A stretch of DNA of 64,000 bases from contig VWZL01000187.1 in the NCBI GenBank assembly GCA_013396915.1, positions 62,261 to 126,260 of the forward strand, given 5' to 3'. A model generated the notes under the pieces. It did no database searches. It was given only the letters and a program-made list of their open reading frames with translations, and was not told the DNA's origin. Source of the stretch: Stercorarius parasiticus. Lineage: Eukaryota; Chordata; Aves; Charadriiformes; Stercorariidae. The number at the start of each line of letters is the position of its first letter. The stretch's first letter is position 1. The position numbers were made by a program, and so were the translations under genes. Of the stretch, positions 24,901 through 35,000 are shown piece by piece.

Positions 24901-26566
24901 CGGCTGGAGCGGGCTGAGAGCTGGTGGTTCCCAATGGAGCACGAGTTGGTAGCCATGAGGATTTACAGCCAGTTCTCACAGGAAGGTGGGTCTGGGGCTG
25001 ACCCAGCCCAGAGCATCTGGGGGGGTGAGCTGTCCTCGTGGTGGGCATGCTAACCTGCACTGCTTTTGCAGGCACCAACGGCTGTGCAAAGAGCAATGGG
25101 GGCTGTGCCCAGCTCTGCCTGCCCAACCCTGCAGGGCGGCTGTGCCGCTGCTCTCCTGGCTACCACCTGGTGCGTGGGGTGGCATGCACACTGGCACTGC
25201 CCTGCCCAGCCCCATTCCAGGCTTGCCCTGACCTCCAGAGCTGCATCTCTGGAGAGCAGGTCTGTGATGGGCACCCCGACTGCCTTGACGGCTCCGACGA
25301 GTCTGACTGTGAGTGCTGGCCCACAGCCAGGGTGTGCAGGGGTCCTGGCTGGGCACAGGGGGACCTGCCCAGTCTCCCCCAGTTTGGGAAGGAGGCTCTC
25401 ACCTGGGTCTCTGCTGATCTATGCCCATCCCTCCAGGCCCGTCTGTGGAGGTGGGGACACAAGTCCCCGTGATGGCACCATCAGGAACATCCCATGTGAA
25501 AGAACAGAAACCAGCCTTACCCACAGCTGCACCCAAGCCTCTGCAGCCCGGCCCCAGCCTGCCCACAGCCCCTGGCCCCCAGGAGCATGGAGAGCCCTTC
25601 CTGGTACCCCCCAGCACCGAGGAGGTTCTGGGGGCCATGCCATGTAGCAGTGAGACGTGTAACCTGCGTGGGGAATGTGCCATCGAGGCTGGGCGAGTAA
25701 CATGCCACTGCGCCCTGGGCTATCGTGGTGACTACTGCGAGGAGGCAGAGGTGCAGCCCCTTGCAGGCCCTATCGCCCTGGGGGTGGCTGTGCTCCTGCT
25801 GCTCGGTGCTGCTGCTGTGGGGGCCCTGGCCTACATGCGGAGACGGGACAGGCGGAGGAGGTGAGTTCTGGGGCTGGGCTGAGCCAGGTACACCTGGGGA
25901 TGGAGAGGGACAGGGTCTCCCTGCTCAGGGACAGTGTGGTGTCCTGGGGCACTCCTGAACTATGTGGAAAGCTCTGATCATCCCGGCAGGCTATAACCAG
26001 GGGTTGTGGCAGGACTTTGGGATCTGCCCCACCTCTAGGAAATGGCCATACCATCCTCAGTGTAGTTGTTTTTGTGTTTTTTTTTTTCCTTCCCAGGACC
26101 TCAAGCACTGCCTCCACCCGAGTGCTGACCTTGTACCACCGTGAAAGCGACCCTGAGGAAGAAGATGAAGAGGAGGAAGAGCTTCCCCCCAAGAGTGACA
26201 CCTTTGTGAACGAAGCTTATGATGGGAAGGAGGTGAGCAGCATCTGGAGCAGACCCTGGTAGGGACCTCCCTGCCACCCTGGGGTGCCCCAAGGACCCCT
26301 GATATACAGGTCCCTCCCCACGCCCAGCGCTGGCATGGTGCCCTTTCTTGAGGCAAGCTCAGCCCTCCTGCTGGGGGTGCCTGGGGTCTGGGTGATACAG
26401 GGCCTTTCCCGCTCCACCTGTGGATGGAGCTCGTGGGCCAAGGTGTGGGGTGGGCCCAGGGAGGCTGGCTCAGGCTCATCACTGATGCACCCATCTGTGA
26501 TCTCTACAGGAGCTGCCAGCCCCGCTGAGGAAGGGATCATCTCACCCCAACACAGCACTTTCATAA
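12907..26566 (+). CDS. Large LDL-receptor-related protein (LRP13-like candidate), 33 exons, 5' end in gap
   Basis: Type I membrane receptor of the LDLR family, expected to bind protein or lipoprotein ligands at the cell surface and internalise them. Exons: 12907–12970, 13432–13551, 13948–14067, 14149–14376, 14609–14722, 14824–14943, 15245–15367, 15468–15674, 15850–16018, 16152–16320, 16568–16793, 17182–17307, 17517–17732, 17950–18258, 18502–18714, 18900–19478, 19887–20102, 20311–20549, 20641–20770, 21108–21286, 21403–21589, 21946–22164, 22392–22575, 22865–23066, 23137–23301, 23592–23792, 23884–24427, 24575–24703, 24878–24985, 25072–25308, 25437–25860, 26097–26232, 26510–26566. All junctions are GT/AG and phases agree; most introns are phase 1, as expected of shuffled modules. 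About 2,219 residues are visible, with 13 LDLa repeats and four propellers. It ends with TAA at 26564. The symbol is withheld: LRP13 is suggested by synteny and by its reported absence from eutherians, but an LRP2-like name cannot be excluded. Confidence 0.93.
13432..14722 (+). CDS. Receptor module: first ligand-binding cluster, LDLa repeats 1–5
   Basis: Four exons encode five complement-type repeats. Each has the six-cysteine spacing and a Ca-binding end such as [39 protein letters not shown] and [11 protein letters not shown]. Repeats 3 and 4 share one exon (14149–14376). Repeat 1 is one residue shorter between its last cysteines than usual, and repeat 3 has Trp where the S of SDE normally sits. 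Such clusters bind basic patches on ligands in the LDLR family. Confidence 0.92.
14824..15367 (+). CDS. Receptor module: EGF and calcium-binding EGF pair
   Basis: The exon at 14824–14943 encodes an EGF repeat ([12 protein letters not shown]…CSCGAGW). The exon at 15245–15367 starts with DVDEC, the calcium-binding EGF consensus. This pair between an LDLa cluster and a propeller is the standard LDLR/LRP order and supports the pH-dependent ligand-release arrangement known for LDLR. Confidence 0.92.
15468..17307 (+). CDS. Receptor module: YWTD propeller 1 plus EGF
   Basis: Exons 15468–15674, 15850–16018, 16152–16320 and 16568–16793 give about 257 residues, the length of one six-bladed propeller. 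The blade motifs are degenerate: YYWL, LYWASS, LYWVNR, LYWISE and FFWTDG. The exon at 17182–17307 encodes the closing EGF ([10 protein letters not shown]…CACPEG). Confidence 0.88.
17517..18714 (+). CDS. Receptor module: degenerate propeller 2
   Basis: Three exons, about 246 residues, the right length for a six-bladed propeller. Motifs are weak: LYGTDD, LYWLAC and LYWLAR, with no classical YWTD. An N-glycosylation sequon (NGT) lies near the end. Unlike the other three propellers, this one is not followed by an EGF repeat; the next exon opens into the threonine-rich segment. Confidence 0.8.
18900..19348 (+). CDS. Receptor module: threonine-rich mucin-like segment
   Basis: The core at 18941–19275 encodes roughly 110 residues dominated by Thr with Pro, Ser, Ala and Lys, in irregular TTT, TTS and TPT strings. 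In LDLR and VLDLR an O-glycosylated Ser/Thr segment sits next to the membrane; here it lies in the middle of the ectodomain between two receptor-like halves. A glycosylated, extended linker is the likely role. The DNA is an imperfect acc/act-rich repeat, so length variation between alleles is plausible. Confidence 0.88.
19349..21231 (+). CDS. Receptor module: second ligand-binding cluster, LDLa repeats 6–12
   Basis: Seven repeats are spread over the end of exon 18900–19478 and exons 19887–20102, 20311–20549, 20641–20770 and 21108–21286. Acidic ends read [60 protein letters not shown] and [11 protein letters not shown]. Repeat 7 takes its first cysteine from the previous exon. The last cysteine codons of repeats 10 and 11 fall at or across splice junctions. 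Repeat 8 (HADE) departs from the DGSDE consensus. Confidence 0.9.
20244..20279. repeat. GATGGG-type minisatellite in a receptor intron
   Basis: About six imperfect copies of gatggg/gacagg within the intron before exon 20311–20549. Confidence 0.75.
21232..21589 (+). CDS. Receptor module: second EGF and calcium-binding EGF pair
   Basis: The end of exon 21108–21286 plus exon 21403–21589 encode an EGF split by an intron (CRRSCAHLC…RCWCDPGY), followed by DIDEC and a calcium-binding EGF ([12 protein letters not shown]). It repeats the order seen after the first LDLa cluster, so the ectodomain is two LDLR-like halves in tandem. Confidence 0.9.
21946..23729 (+). CDS. Receptor module: YWTD propeller 3 plus EGF
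   Basis: Exons 21946–22164, 22392–22575, 22865–23066 and 23137–23301 give about 257 residues with motifs VFWMDL, LYWTDG, LYWSEV, IFWLDE and LYWSER, the most canonical propeller of the four. The first part of exon 23592–23792 is an EGF ([10 protein letters not shown]…CRCPAG). Confidence 0.9.
23730..24985 (+). CDS. Receptor module: YWTD propeller 4
   Basis: The end of exon 23592–23792 plus exons 23884–24427, 24575–24703 and 24878–24985. Motifs are LYFAEV, LYWIGG, LYWADR and LLWSTT. The 544-nt exon is the second longest in the gene and spans several blades that are split by introns in the other propellers. Confidence 0.87.
25072..26566 (+). CDS. Receptor C-terminal part: EGF, LDLa 13, stalk, EGF, TM helix, acidic tail
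   Basis: Exon 25072–25308 encodes an EGF ([12 protein letters not shown]) and a lone membrane-proximal LDLa ([10 protein letters not shown]). Exon 25437–25860 encodes a Pro-rich stalk, an EGF ending [10 protein letters not shown], and the hydrophobic span [20 protein letters not shown] followed by the stop-transfer RRRDRRRR. Exon 26097–26232 encodes an acidic run ([11 protein letters not shown]) and FVNEAY, placed where LDLR relatives carry FxNPxY. The last exon (26510–26566) adds 18 residues and the stop. With Glu in place of Pro, sorting may rely on a degenerate NxxY or on the acidic cluster. Confidence 0.92.
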
Positions 26567-27307
26567 AGGAACTTTTGTGCAGCCTCTCTGGTCCCGTTGT
26601 GGTTTGTGTGGGGGCTGGGGAAGGCAGATTGGTTTGTTCTTCCCAGATCTCTAAGCTCCAGGGAATTTACAGGCCAGAGCAAAAAGCTTTGGGAATTTTT
26701 TTGGGAAGTCTCCAGCCCCAACACACTCCGAGCCACCTGAATCTGATCCACTGCTGCAGGGTGCATCCTGCACCATCCCTTAACCACACTTAGGGCATCT
26801 CAAGCCACTGTCCCTCTGCAGCAAGGCTTAGCTTGCTGACCAGGGTGCTTTGGCCTCTCCTGGGGTAGAAATCTGGCTGAATAGCTCTGCAAGGAAGCCG
26901 GCTCAGCTCTTGCCATGTTATGGAGGGTGCCAACCAGGATTTTATAGTGCAGCTCTGACCTCCTGAGTGTCCCTTATAAACCAGTGAGACCAGTTTTACT
27001 GCCTTTCACCAAGCTAATGATGAAAGGGGAAATCTACACTATTTTTTCCCCGCCCAAGGTTGCTTTTTTCCCCCCCTTAAGTGGCTGCGCTCAAGCAAGG
27101 AGAAACCTCTTCCAGAGTGAATCTTGACTATGGGGTCAAAGTCCTTGAGGAAGGTGCTATAACAGCTACCTGTACCCTTTCACAGACCTTTCCTCCTTGT
27201 TTCAGGCAAAACGGGGGAGCTGGGTTAGCCACGCCCACTGGCTCTCAGCCCAGCCTGCCTGGCAGAAAGCCCGTAACCATCCCACAGCACAGACCCGTTC
27301 CTCTTCA
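26567..27307. other. Receptor 3' UTR and spacer to CLDN23
   Basis: No further coding sequence recognised. I saw no canonical AATAAA on the + strand shortly after the receptor stop. CATAAA overlaps the stop codon and TATAAA occurs near 26973, so the receptor poly(A) site is unresolved. Confidence 0.5.
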
Positions 27308-27313
27308 TTTATT
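27308..27313 (-). terminator. Poly(A) signal of CLDN23
   Basis: TTTATT on the + strand is AATAAA on the minus strand, about 405 nt beyond the CLDN23 stop codon. It is the nearest canonical signal I found. Confidence 0.55.
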
Positions 27314-27717
27314 TTGCTGTTTGCAGAGATGTGTGAGAGGTGCTTTCCTCACCTGTTCCCAGCCCTGAAGGCTACAGGACGATAACCTATACCTTGTTCA
27401 CGTGAGAACACTGGTGCTGCCTTTGCCCAAGCTGCTGCACAGTGCAGGAGCATGAGATAAAAGCTGCGTCTGGAGGGACGGACTGGAGCCAGGGCTGGTC
27501 CTCAACCCAGCACAGCCTTGGCACAGTTGTGGGACCTGGAGTATGGCAGGCTTTTGGGGAGGTTGCAGAGATTCAAGCCAGGTCCTCGGTCTTGTTTCCA
27601 GCCTGTTCTGAGGAACCCCAAGAGAAGGGCATGGCTTGGAGGAGCAGGAGCCAGTGCTGCTCTCAGGGCCAGGCAGGTGGGCTGTCCAGTGCCCACTGCT
27701 GTCCCTGTGCTGTGGGG

Positions 27718-28419
27718 CTACAAGTCTGAGTCGCAAGGCAGGGTGCTCCTCTGCTGTTGTCTGTCTCGCTCATCCTCCAGCACATCCCAGGGATTGCAAT
27801 AAGCCCCAGTGGTGGACCACGGCCCCGCCTCCAGTGAAGGGCTGGGGGGCAGTCTGGGGGCCCTGCATTCCTTGCAGCAGTGGTGGAAGCTGAGGGCGAG
27901 GGCCAGCCCCCCCAAGATCTCCAGGCAGCTTCCCAGGTAGCTCAGCACCAAGCCATAGCCTGCAACGAGCGTGCCCCCAGCCGGTGCAGGCAGTGTCCAC
28001 AGCTCGTGGGTGTACCAGGAGGCAGGCACAAGGCTCAGTAGCCCTGAGAGGAGCAGCATAAGCCCTGCCACGCCAGCCAGCAGGTGCCGTGGCTCCTTCT
28101 GCCAGCAGCGAACCCCTAGGGCAGCCACCACCAAGCCCAGGAGGGTGAGCGCCAGCGAGGTGGGCATCATCCCTTGAGCCACCCGCACGGGCACCTGCTC
28201 AAAGTAGGCCAGCTCATCAGCCTGCCCACAGAGGCGGTCATGGGTGCTCTGCTGCTCTGTGCATATGTCCCAGATGCCCTGCTCCAAGACAAAGTCAATG
28301 GGCTGGTTGGACATGTGGCTCACCTGCCTCCAGCTGGGTGCCACCGTGCCTGTGAAGGTCAGCAGGATCCCGCAGTGGCACAGCACCATCCCCACGATCA
28401 TCGCTGTCGGCGTCCGCAT
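27718..28419 (-). CDS. CLDN23: Claudin-23, single coding exon
   Basis: Four-span tight-junction protein of the claudin family, 233 residues. The N-terminus MRTPTAMIVGMVL aligns with mammalian claudin-23 (MRTP…). The first extracellular loop keeps the claudin signature W30, GIW48–50, C53 and C64. Helices lie at about residues 8–28, 81–104, 115–135 and 158–182. The protein ends STLPCDSDL, and the LPCDSDL end is shared with human claudin-23, which supports orthology and gives a class I-like PDZ ligand (S-D-L). The cytoplasmic tail is short compared with the 292-residue human protein. The ATG at 28417–28419 was chosen by this similarity although the frame stays open further upstream. It is tail-to-tail with the receptor gene and head-to-head with PRAG1. 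Confidence 0.95.
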   Translation of the reverse strand: MRTPTAMIVGMVLCHCGILLTFTGTVAPSWRQVSHMSNQPIDFVLEQGIWDICTEQQSTHDRLCGQADELAYFEQVPVRVAQGMMPTSLALTLLGLVVAALGVRCWQKEPRHLLAGVAGLMLLLSGLLSLVPASWYTHELWTLPAPAGGTLVAGYGLVLSYLGSCLEILGGLALALSFHHCCKECRAPRLPPSPSLEAGPWSTTGAYCNPWDVLEDERDRQQQRSTLPCDSDL

Positions 28420-29050
28420 GCTGGAGAGGTAGGTGACAAAGGCTCCAGTGCGGGTCTCCAACTCCTGTTCCTGCTTGTCAGAGCCAGAGAGCTCCGGGGG
28501 GAGCGGAGGCTCGCTGCTGCCGCACGTCACCTGGGCAGAAGAGGTGGCACTGGTGCCCCAGGGCTGCTCGGTGCGGGCAGGGCTACCCCGCGGCAGGGCG
28601 GTAGTCCCAGCGCCCCCCGTACGGTGGGCAGCCGGCGGAGCCGGGAGCCGGAGCACAGCCCGGCTGTGCTCAGGGATGCGGGGAGGTGCCAGCGGCAGGA
28701 GGAAGTGTAGACAGGCAGGAGCAGCGCAGGCAGGGCTGGCCGGCGCAGGCAGGAGCCCGGCACAGGCAGGGCTGGGGTGCGGGAGCCTGCGGGAACTACC
28801 GAAGCTCCGGCCCCGGCTGTCCCCACGCAGGGAGCAGTGGCTGGGATGCCAGGGACACTCAGCTGTCCCCGGGCTGCAGGTGGCACTGGGACATCTCAGT
28901 GTCACCCTGGGGCTTGGCAGCACTTGGTCCCTGCTCCTCCCTGATGGGGAAGCACAGGACCCTGTTATGGCTTGCTTAATTAAACTGACTGTGAACTTAT
29001 TTTACTATCAATCAACTGAATTAATTTATAAAAGTCATTAATTAAGGTGA
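28420..29050 (-). promoter_or_regulatory. CLDN23: Presumed CLDN23 5' UTR and promoter
   Basis: GC-rich sequence runs upstream of the start codon to about 28.9 kb and then switches to an AT-rich block at 28.97–29.05 kb. That block holds two TTAATTAA palindromes (28976–28983 and 29038–29045) and TTTATAAA at 29025–29032, which could act as a TATA box on the minus strand. The transcription start is not known. Confidence 0.4.
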
Positions 29051-32000
29051 AATACTAGCATCTCTCGGAGTTCGTAAGGACTCTGTGGTCCTCCCCAGGC
29101 CCAGGAGACCTTCCCAGGCCCTAGCCTTCATCTTCTCACTCTTCATCCCAGCAAGTATCTCCCTGTCCTTCAGGCACTGCTCCTCAGCTTGGCCCTGCTC
29201 TTCGCTTCCCAGGCTGCGCTCAGAGTCCACTCGCAGGCGCAGCAGCCTGGCTCTTGGAGGGAAAAGTCCCTGGGATGTCCACTGAAACAGGTATGGGAAG
29301 TCACCACGTTTGAGAACCCCTATGTGGCGTTTTGAGCCCCAAAAAGCACTGGTCTTGGGCCTCTCCGAATTTCCCTGAATTTCTGCCTGTCGCACTGAGC
29401 CCAAAAGAGGGCAGCATTCCCTGTAGATTAATTTGGGATGGGCAACCCCAGCTGATCAGGAGGGCTGGCTGCAGGTGTGCCCCACAGCATCTTTGCACTG
29501 CTGGTTTCGTGCAGCTGGGTGGGCCCGTGCTGGACCAGCTGCTCCCTGGCTCCCTTCCCCATTCCTCCATCCTACAGCTATTTCCCTGTGTACCCCCGAA
29601 GTCCTTCTGTTCTGTGAGTGCCAGATCACTTCAAGGATGGCTAGTGGAGCTGTTGATCACTGGATCTCAGCCCAGATGGAAGGGAGGGGTGGGTTGGACT
29701 CAGCCAGGGGCTCATGTCCCCTGCCACGTCTGCAGGGCAGCAATGCTGATAGCTAGCTCTCTGTAGCTCCAGGCTGGGGACACCTGGCTTTGTCACATGC
29801 GGCTAGTAGTTTGCTAAAATTTAGCACTCCTCAGCTGAGAAAGTAAGCTAGGGGTTGCTGTTCCTCTTTCTGTCCCATGAACTTTTTTAAGTTTTTCCTG
29901 CTGCTCCAGCCGTTGGCCCCATGCCAGGCCACCCATTAGTGCCTTTGGAGCTGTGGGTCCAACCAACATACCACATGCTGCCTGGCTGGTGTGTTGCCTG
30001 AGGCTGCCTTCTGCTGTGGGACCCCCACCCCTGACAGGAACAGGTGCTGAAAGAGCCTGAAATCTTCTAGTCCTGGCCCTCACAGAAGGCTGTATTTTCT
30101 TTTACATTTGGACATGAGGTGGAGGTTGGCTGTGAGAAGACAGTTCTCCTGGGGGAGAGGGAGGCAGAGTGAAAGGGCTGGTAGTGAGCTGAGTGGCACA
30201 GTGAGCCTGAATGCCATGGATGAGGGCCTGTCAGTGCCGTCTGGCGGCTCCTCCTGAGCTCAGGAGCTTTTTACTGTGGTGACAAAGCACAGCTCGGTGG
30301 CAATGCTGGCAAGTAAAGCAGTGGTCACCTATGGACCAGCCAGACCGAGCTGTAGCTGTGTGCAGGTGGGAACAAGCCTGAGCCCTGCGTGGCTGGCCAG
30401 GGCTTTGCTCCCTGTCCCACATGTGCGGGTGGGGCGTGCTCCAGCCCTGCTGGAAAGGCAGAAATTCCGCATCTTGTCGGATTTGCCCACGTTTTTAGCA
30501 GACAGGTCAAGAAACCTAGAGGCCTGCTGCTTGGGATGCAAGGGATGCCACAGGAAACCCCACTCCGGGCTTTGCAGTGCCTGTCCTAGGGTGCCTCTCC
30601 CTGCAGCACCTTCCTTCTCCTCTCATCTGCCCCTCCAGAGATTCTCTGCCCCTCGCTCCCACAGGCTTGGGTCTGGGAGGCAGCCATTTCTTGGATCTGC
30701 AGCGTCAAGCAGAAGTTGGGTGCTGGGAGCCTCGCAATTAAGCGTCGGGGTCAAGTTTAACAACTTAGGCCTTTCCAATTTATTAATAGTGCCCAGGAGG
30801 ATGCATGTGCCCTTTGCGCTGGTGCCCAGGCTCCTGATTGCAGGGCAACAATAAACAGATCAGGTGATGTGGCCCTGAGGCTGGATGACCTGCCCTGAGC
30901 AAGCTCGGGGAAGGAAACGGGATTAACAGAGCTATTTCCTGATGCCACAAAGTTATAGATTGTTCATTTCTTCCCTTTTACTTTCTAATGAGGTGGTATG
31001 AAAAGCAACTCAAAGGAGAGCCTGGCCCTTTCCAAGCTCTGGGGAAGCATTTAAAGCCATCTGGTCTTAGAGATAAAATGGTATGCCTGAAACTGCCTTC
31101 CTTTCCACATTTCCCTAGCTGCTGGGTGGAGAGCCACCTTACTTGGTGTTTCCTACTTCTCCAAGGCTGTGACTAAGTTTTTTCTACTTTGGCAAAGTCA
31201 TCTCTTCAAGAAAGTGATGGAAACTTTATCCAGGTTCAGTTGGCTCGCATTTTATTATTTTTTAACCCCCCTTTGTAAATCGGAGGAGCAGCAGAAGGCC
31301 TTGAGCTAACTGTAACTGGAAAAGATCCAGGGCAGGATGGTCAGAACTTGAGATCGATTCCAAGGGGAAAAAAAAATTAAAAAATCCATGATGGGCTATT
31401 GAGTGTCAGGTTGCTGCTTCCAGCCTCAGATACCCCACGTCATTGAAGGCTGGGAGTGCATTCAAGCAATATTGTTGCGTTCAGTCTGTTCCCTGCCTCC
31501 CTATTTGTCTGCTTCCAGACACTGGTGGTGACAGGACACCTGACTGGACAAATACTAGTGTCTCTTAGGTGACAGTGGCTCAGTGTAGGATCAGCGAGGA
31601 TCGGACTAGTGGCTTTTGGGTTACACCATTGTCACACCAACTGAGCAGAGTTTGGTGTAACAGATGGGCTTTCCCTGATGCCAGAATTGGCCACAGTTGG
31701 GGAACACACGCACACAACAGTCTCCAAAGCTTCCTCTGGGATCCTTAGTCTGATCCAGAATACCGGCTCCAGCTGAGCTTTCAAAAAGTGGCTCCGGAGA
31801 GAAGAAGGTAGCTTCACTGCACAAAGGCAGCTCTGCCCCTGTGCTGTCTGCTGAGTTTGTGACACTGAGACCGGGGAGGAATCATGTGTTTGTGAGGGTG
31901 TTAGTCTGACCCCCTTCCCATTGCAACTACGAGGCTTGTCCTCAGCAGCAGCAGGATCTCTCGGCATCCTGTTTGCCATGCAGGGAAGAGCCGGGGCCGG

Positions 32001-35000
32001 GGCTGTTTAGCAGAAGCCTGCAGCTGGTAATTCCTGTTTACATCCCACTGACCCTGGGGCTTCGCCTGCGTTGCATACAGCAAGATCCCCTCCCATACCA
32101 CCACACTGCCTGCATGTCCTGCACATTATATTGTACCCCACTGCTTCTCAGGTTCAAAGTGGCCTCGGCCCACACTGCACACCGAGCCACGTGTCAGTCA
32201 GGTCTGCGGACATGGAAAATGAGAGTGCATGTGCTGTGCTTCCCTGCGCTGCCCTGTGTCTGGCAGGTGCCCAGCAGGCACGACACTCGACGCTGGCTGT
32301 GTGCCCTTTGCCCTCTCTCTCACTTTAGGAGGATCCACTTTGCAGAGCCTGGCAGCCCCCTGTGTCCTGCCTGCTGTAGGAGATGGGGACTGGCTTGGAA
32401 CAGCACCTGGGGGCTCTTGGGGGTGTTGTAATTTCCTCTGGTCTAGCCCCTTGGACAGGTCCTCTAGCCACCTGTGTTTGCCTCTGTTGAAACCCTGAAT
32501 CCCTGCAGTCTGGGAGCAAAGCGGGATGGCTCGAACAGCCCGTGCTGGGTTTTTTAGCATTAGACCTGATTGTCTAAGCCTCTCCTCAGTCTCTATCATA
32601 CAGGAAAGTCTCATAAGGCAGGTGTCAGGGTTGAAGGATTTGGCTCTGATCATTCCATTTTGCTGCCGTTTCTTCTAGAATTTGGAGTGGGAGAGTTTCT
32701 AAGAGTGCGAAATGACGGTTCCCTATTGATGACTCCTTGCTTTCAAGCCACGGCCCAGGAAGTGTGAGTGCAGCCGGGACACGCTCTGCATTGTGCAAAC
32801 AGCTGCAGCTGCAATGGGCTTCTCTCAGACCAGCTCCCCGTTTCCTCCCTCGACGGACACACTACTGTCTTTGTCCCTGCCAGGAGGCCAAGGACAAGCC
32901 CCCAGGCACGACAGGGTCTGCAGTCCCCCTTGCTAGCTGAGTGTGGAACAGACGTCTGTGTGTCCTCCCCAGAGCACAGGCAGTTGTGGTCGGCACCCAG
33001 TGTGCAGCTCCATGCCCCAGCTCTCTAGCTGTCAGGGCGTGACTTCTGCAAGCAGATTTATTTGGCTTCCATTTGCCTGTTGACCTGCTACCCTCAGACT
33101 GGCCATGGTGGTGACAGCAGCCCCAAGGATGCACTTTAGAAGGGTTATCGGAGACCAGGGGATGTGTTGGGTGTGCAAGGGCTTGCAGGCCCTGTGCTGG
33201 CAGGTCCCACGCTGGGGCTGGGACCCAGCAGTGGCTTATCATACTCAGTCCTGTGGCCCATAGGAGCCTTGGCTGTTCCCCCTGCTCAAAAGTCAACGTG
33301 ATGGAGCCGCATACACCCGTGCAATTTGGGAGCAGCATCCTGTAATGCCTGCAGGGAGCAGTAAATCTATCAGTGAGCACTGAGGTTGTTGCCGCTCTGT
33401 TTCTGCAGCCCAGCTGTGACTGAATTCTATTCAGACTAGATCCTGGGAATGAGTTGTTGAAAGCCTTGTTAGATGCCCCCCAGGTATTCACTCAGCCGTT
33501 AAACTCCCTCACTTCCAAACTGCTTCACTTAGACTTGCCAGATTGCCCAGTGCTGCTTATGAGTCTGCTTTCAGTTCAGAGAATGATATAAAAAGCGTTT
33601 TTGCAGCTCTATCTATTTTTGTCTGACTTGATCCTGAAATGGTTGAGAGTGGTTTGGACATGAAGCTCTGCTGCTGGGTTTTGGAGGTGCAGCCCTTTTC
33701 AGACAGGGAGAAGAGAGCAGTCTGGCTGTGGAAATTGCATGTTTGTCCAGTTCTTGGGCCACAGAGCTTGGGAGCTAAAGGGCAATGCCAGTGCCTGTGG
33801 GTGCAGAGCATGTTGCAACTGGCAAGGCAAAAGCAGCGCTTCATGTTGGGGTTCATCTGGTTACTGTAAATGTGACTCATCTGCACGTACGTGATCTCTT
33901 GTTAGGCTGAAAGGCCTGAAACCAAAGCGCAGGTGGCTTATGACTGTGCCTTTAGGCATTTTCTAGCAGTTCGGTCAGCTTTGTGGGTCAAACCACTGGA
34001 CATATGGCCAAGGCCGCAGGAGGAAAGACCTGCTTAAACCTTTCCTTTGGAGAAAGCCCTGGGCGGGAGACAGCTGTGTCCCATGCCTGTTCTGGGGACT
34101 GAGAAACAGTGGGACCTCTAGTCTATGGGAATTTTATTCCAATAGCGGACAGGATGAGAACATTGGTGGGATGATATCTCTGTCTTGAGAACAGGAAATT
34201 CTCCCACTGTATTTGTGAACTATGTGGACATTTTGGATGGAAGGATAGTTGCGTCTAGCTCCCATGTTACTTGCTGGTGAACAGACTGCTGAGTTTTGCT
34301 CCACAGGAGGATCCTGTCCCCTTTGGAGGAAGGCACAGGACTCTTCCAGGTTAGTCAGAGGAATCTTGCAAATGAAAGGAAAATGCTTTTATTCTTGGCA
34401 AAGTGTCAAATCCACGCAGTAAAGCCTGCCTTCCATGTGCCTGATACCATCAACACATATTTTGAGGCAGTCAGTACATCAGTAGAGACAAAACTAATTG
34501 GTTTTGGCACGGAAAGGCCAGTGAAATCACCAGCCACAGACAATGTGAAGCATAGGTACAAGCAGAGCAGGATTAGTCTTGTGCCTTCCCTTTTATACCA
34601 AGGTAAAAAAATCACCCCTCTAGACCTGTGCCCTGTGGTTGTGCCAGCATCTGCTTCTTTCTAGCCTTGTGTCCCCTTGGGGAGGACAACAGGCAACGCT
34701 TGCAATCCCAGAGTGGTGTGTGCTGCCTGGACCTGTTATTTGAATGTTCAAACACACATGCTTGGCCGAAAAGCCACTGACCTACGGCCTGGGATGGGGG
34801 TGACAGTGTGTGAGGGGGAATATCACCATTCACTATGGTTCCTAACCTCTCATACTAATAATTCACTAAGTAAATGGCATTGCTGGTAGCCCTATCTGGA
34901 GGACTTTTTGCTGCTGAATTTCAAAGGCTGCTGCTAAATCATCAAGGTAAGAAAGTTCTTTATGACATGTCACAGAATTCTACTCTTTACCTAAAATGCC

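Noticed and set aside
28420..28923. Upstream extension of the claudin reading frame to 401 residues
   Set aside because: The added part has no claudin similarity, is low-complexity GC-rich sequence, and would place an extra region before a normal claudin N-terminus.
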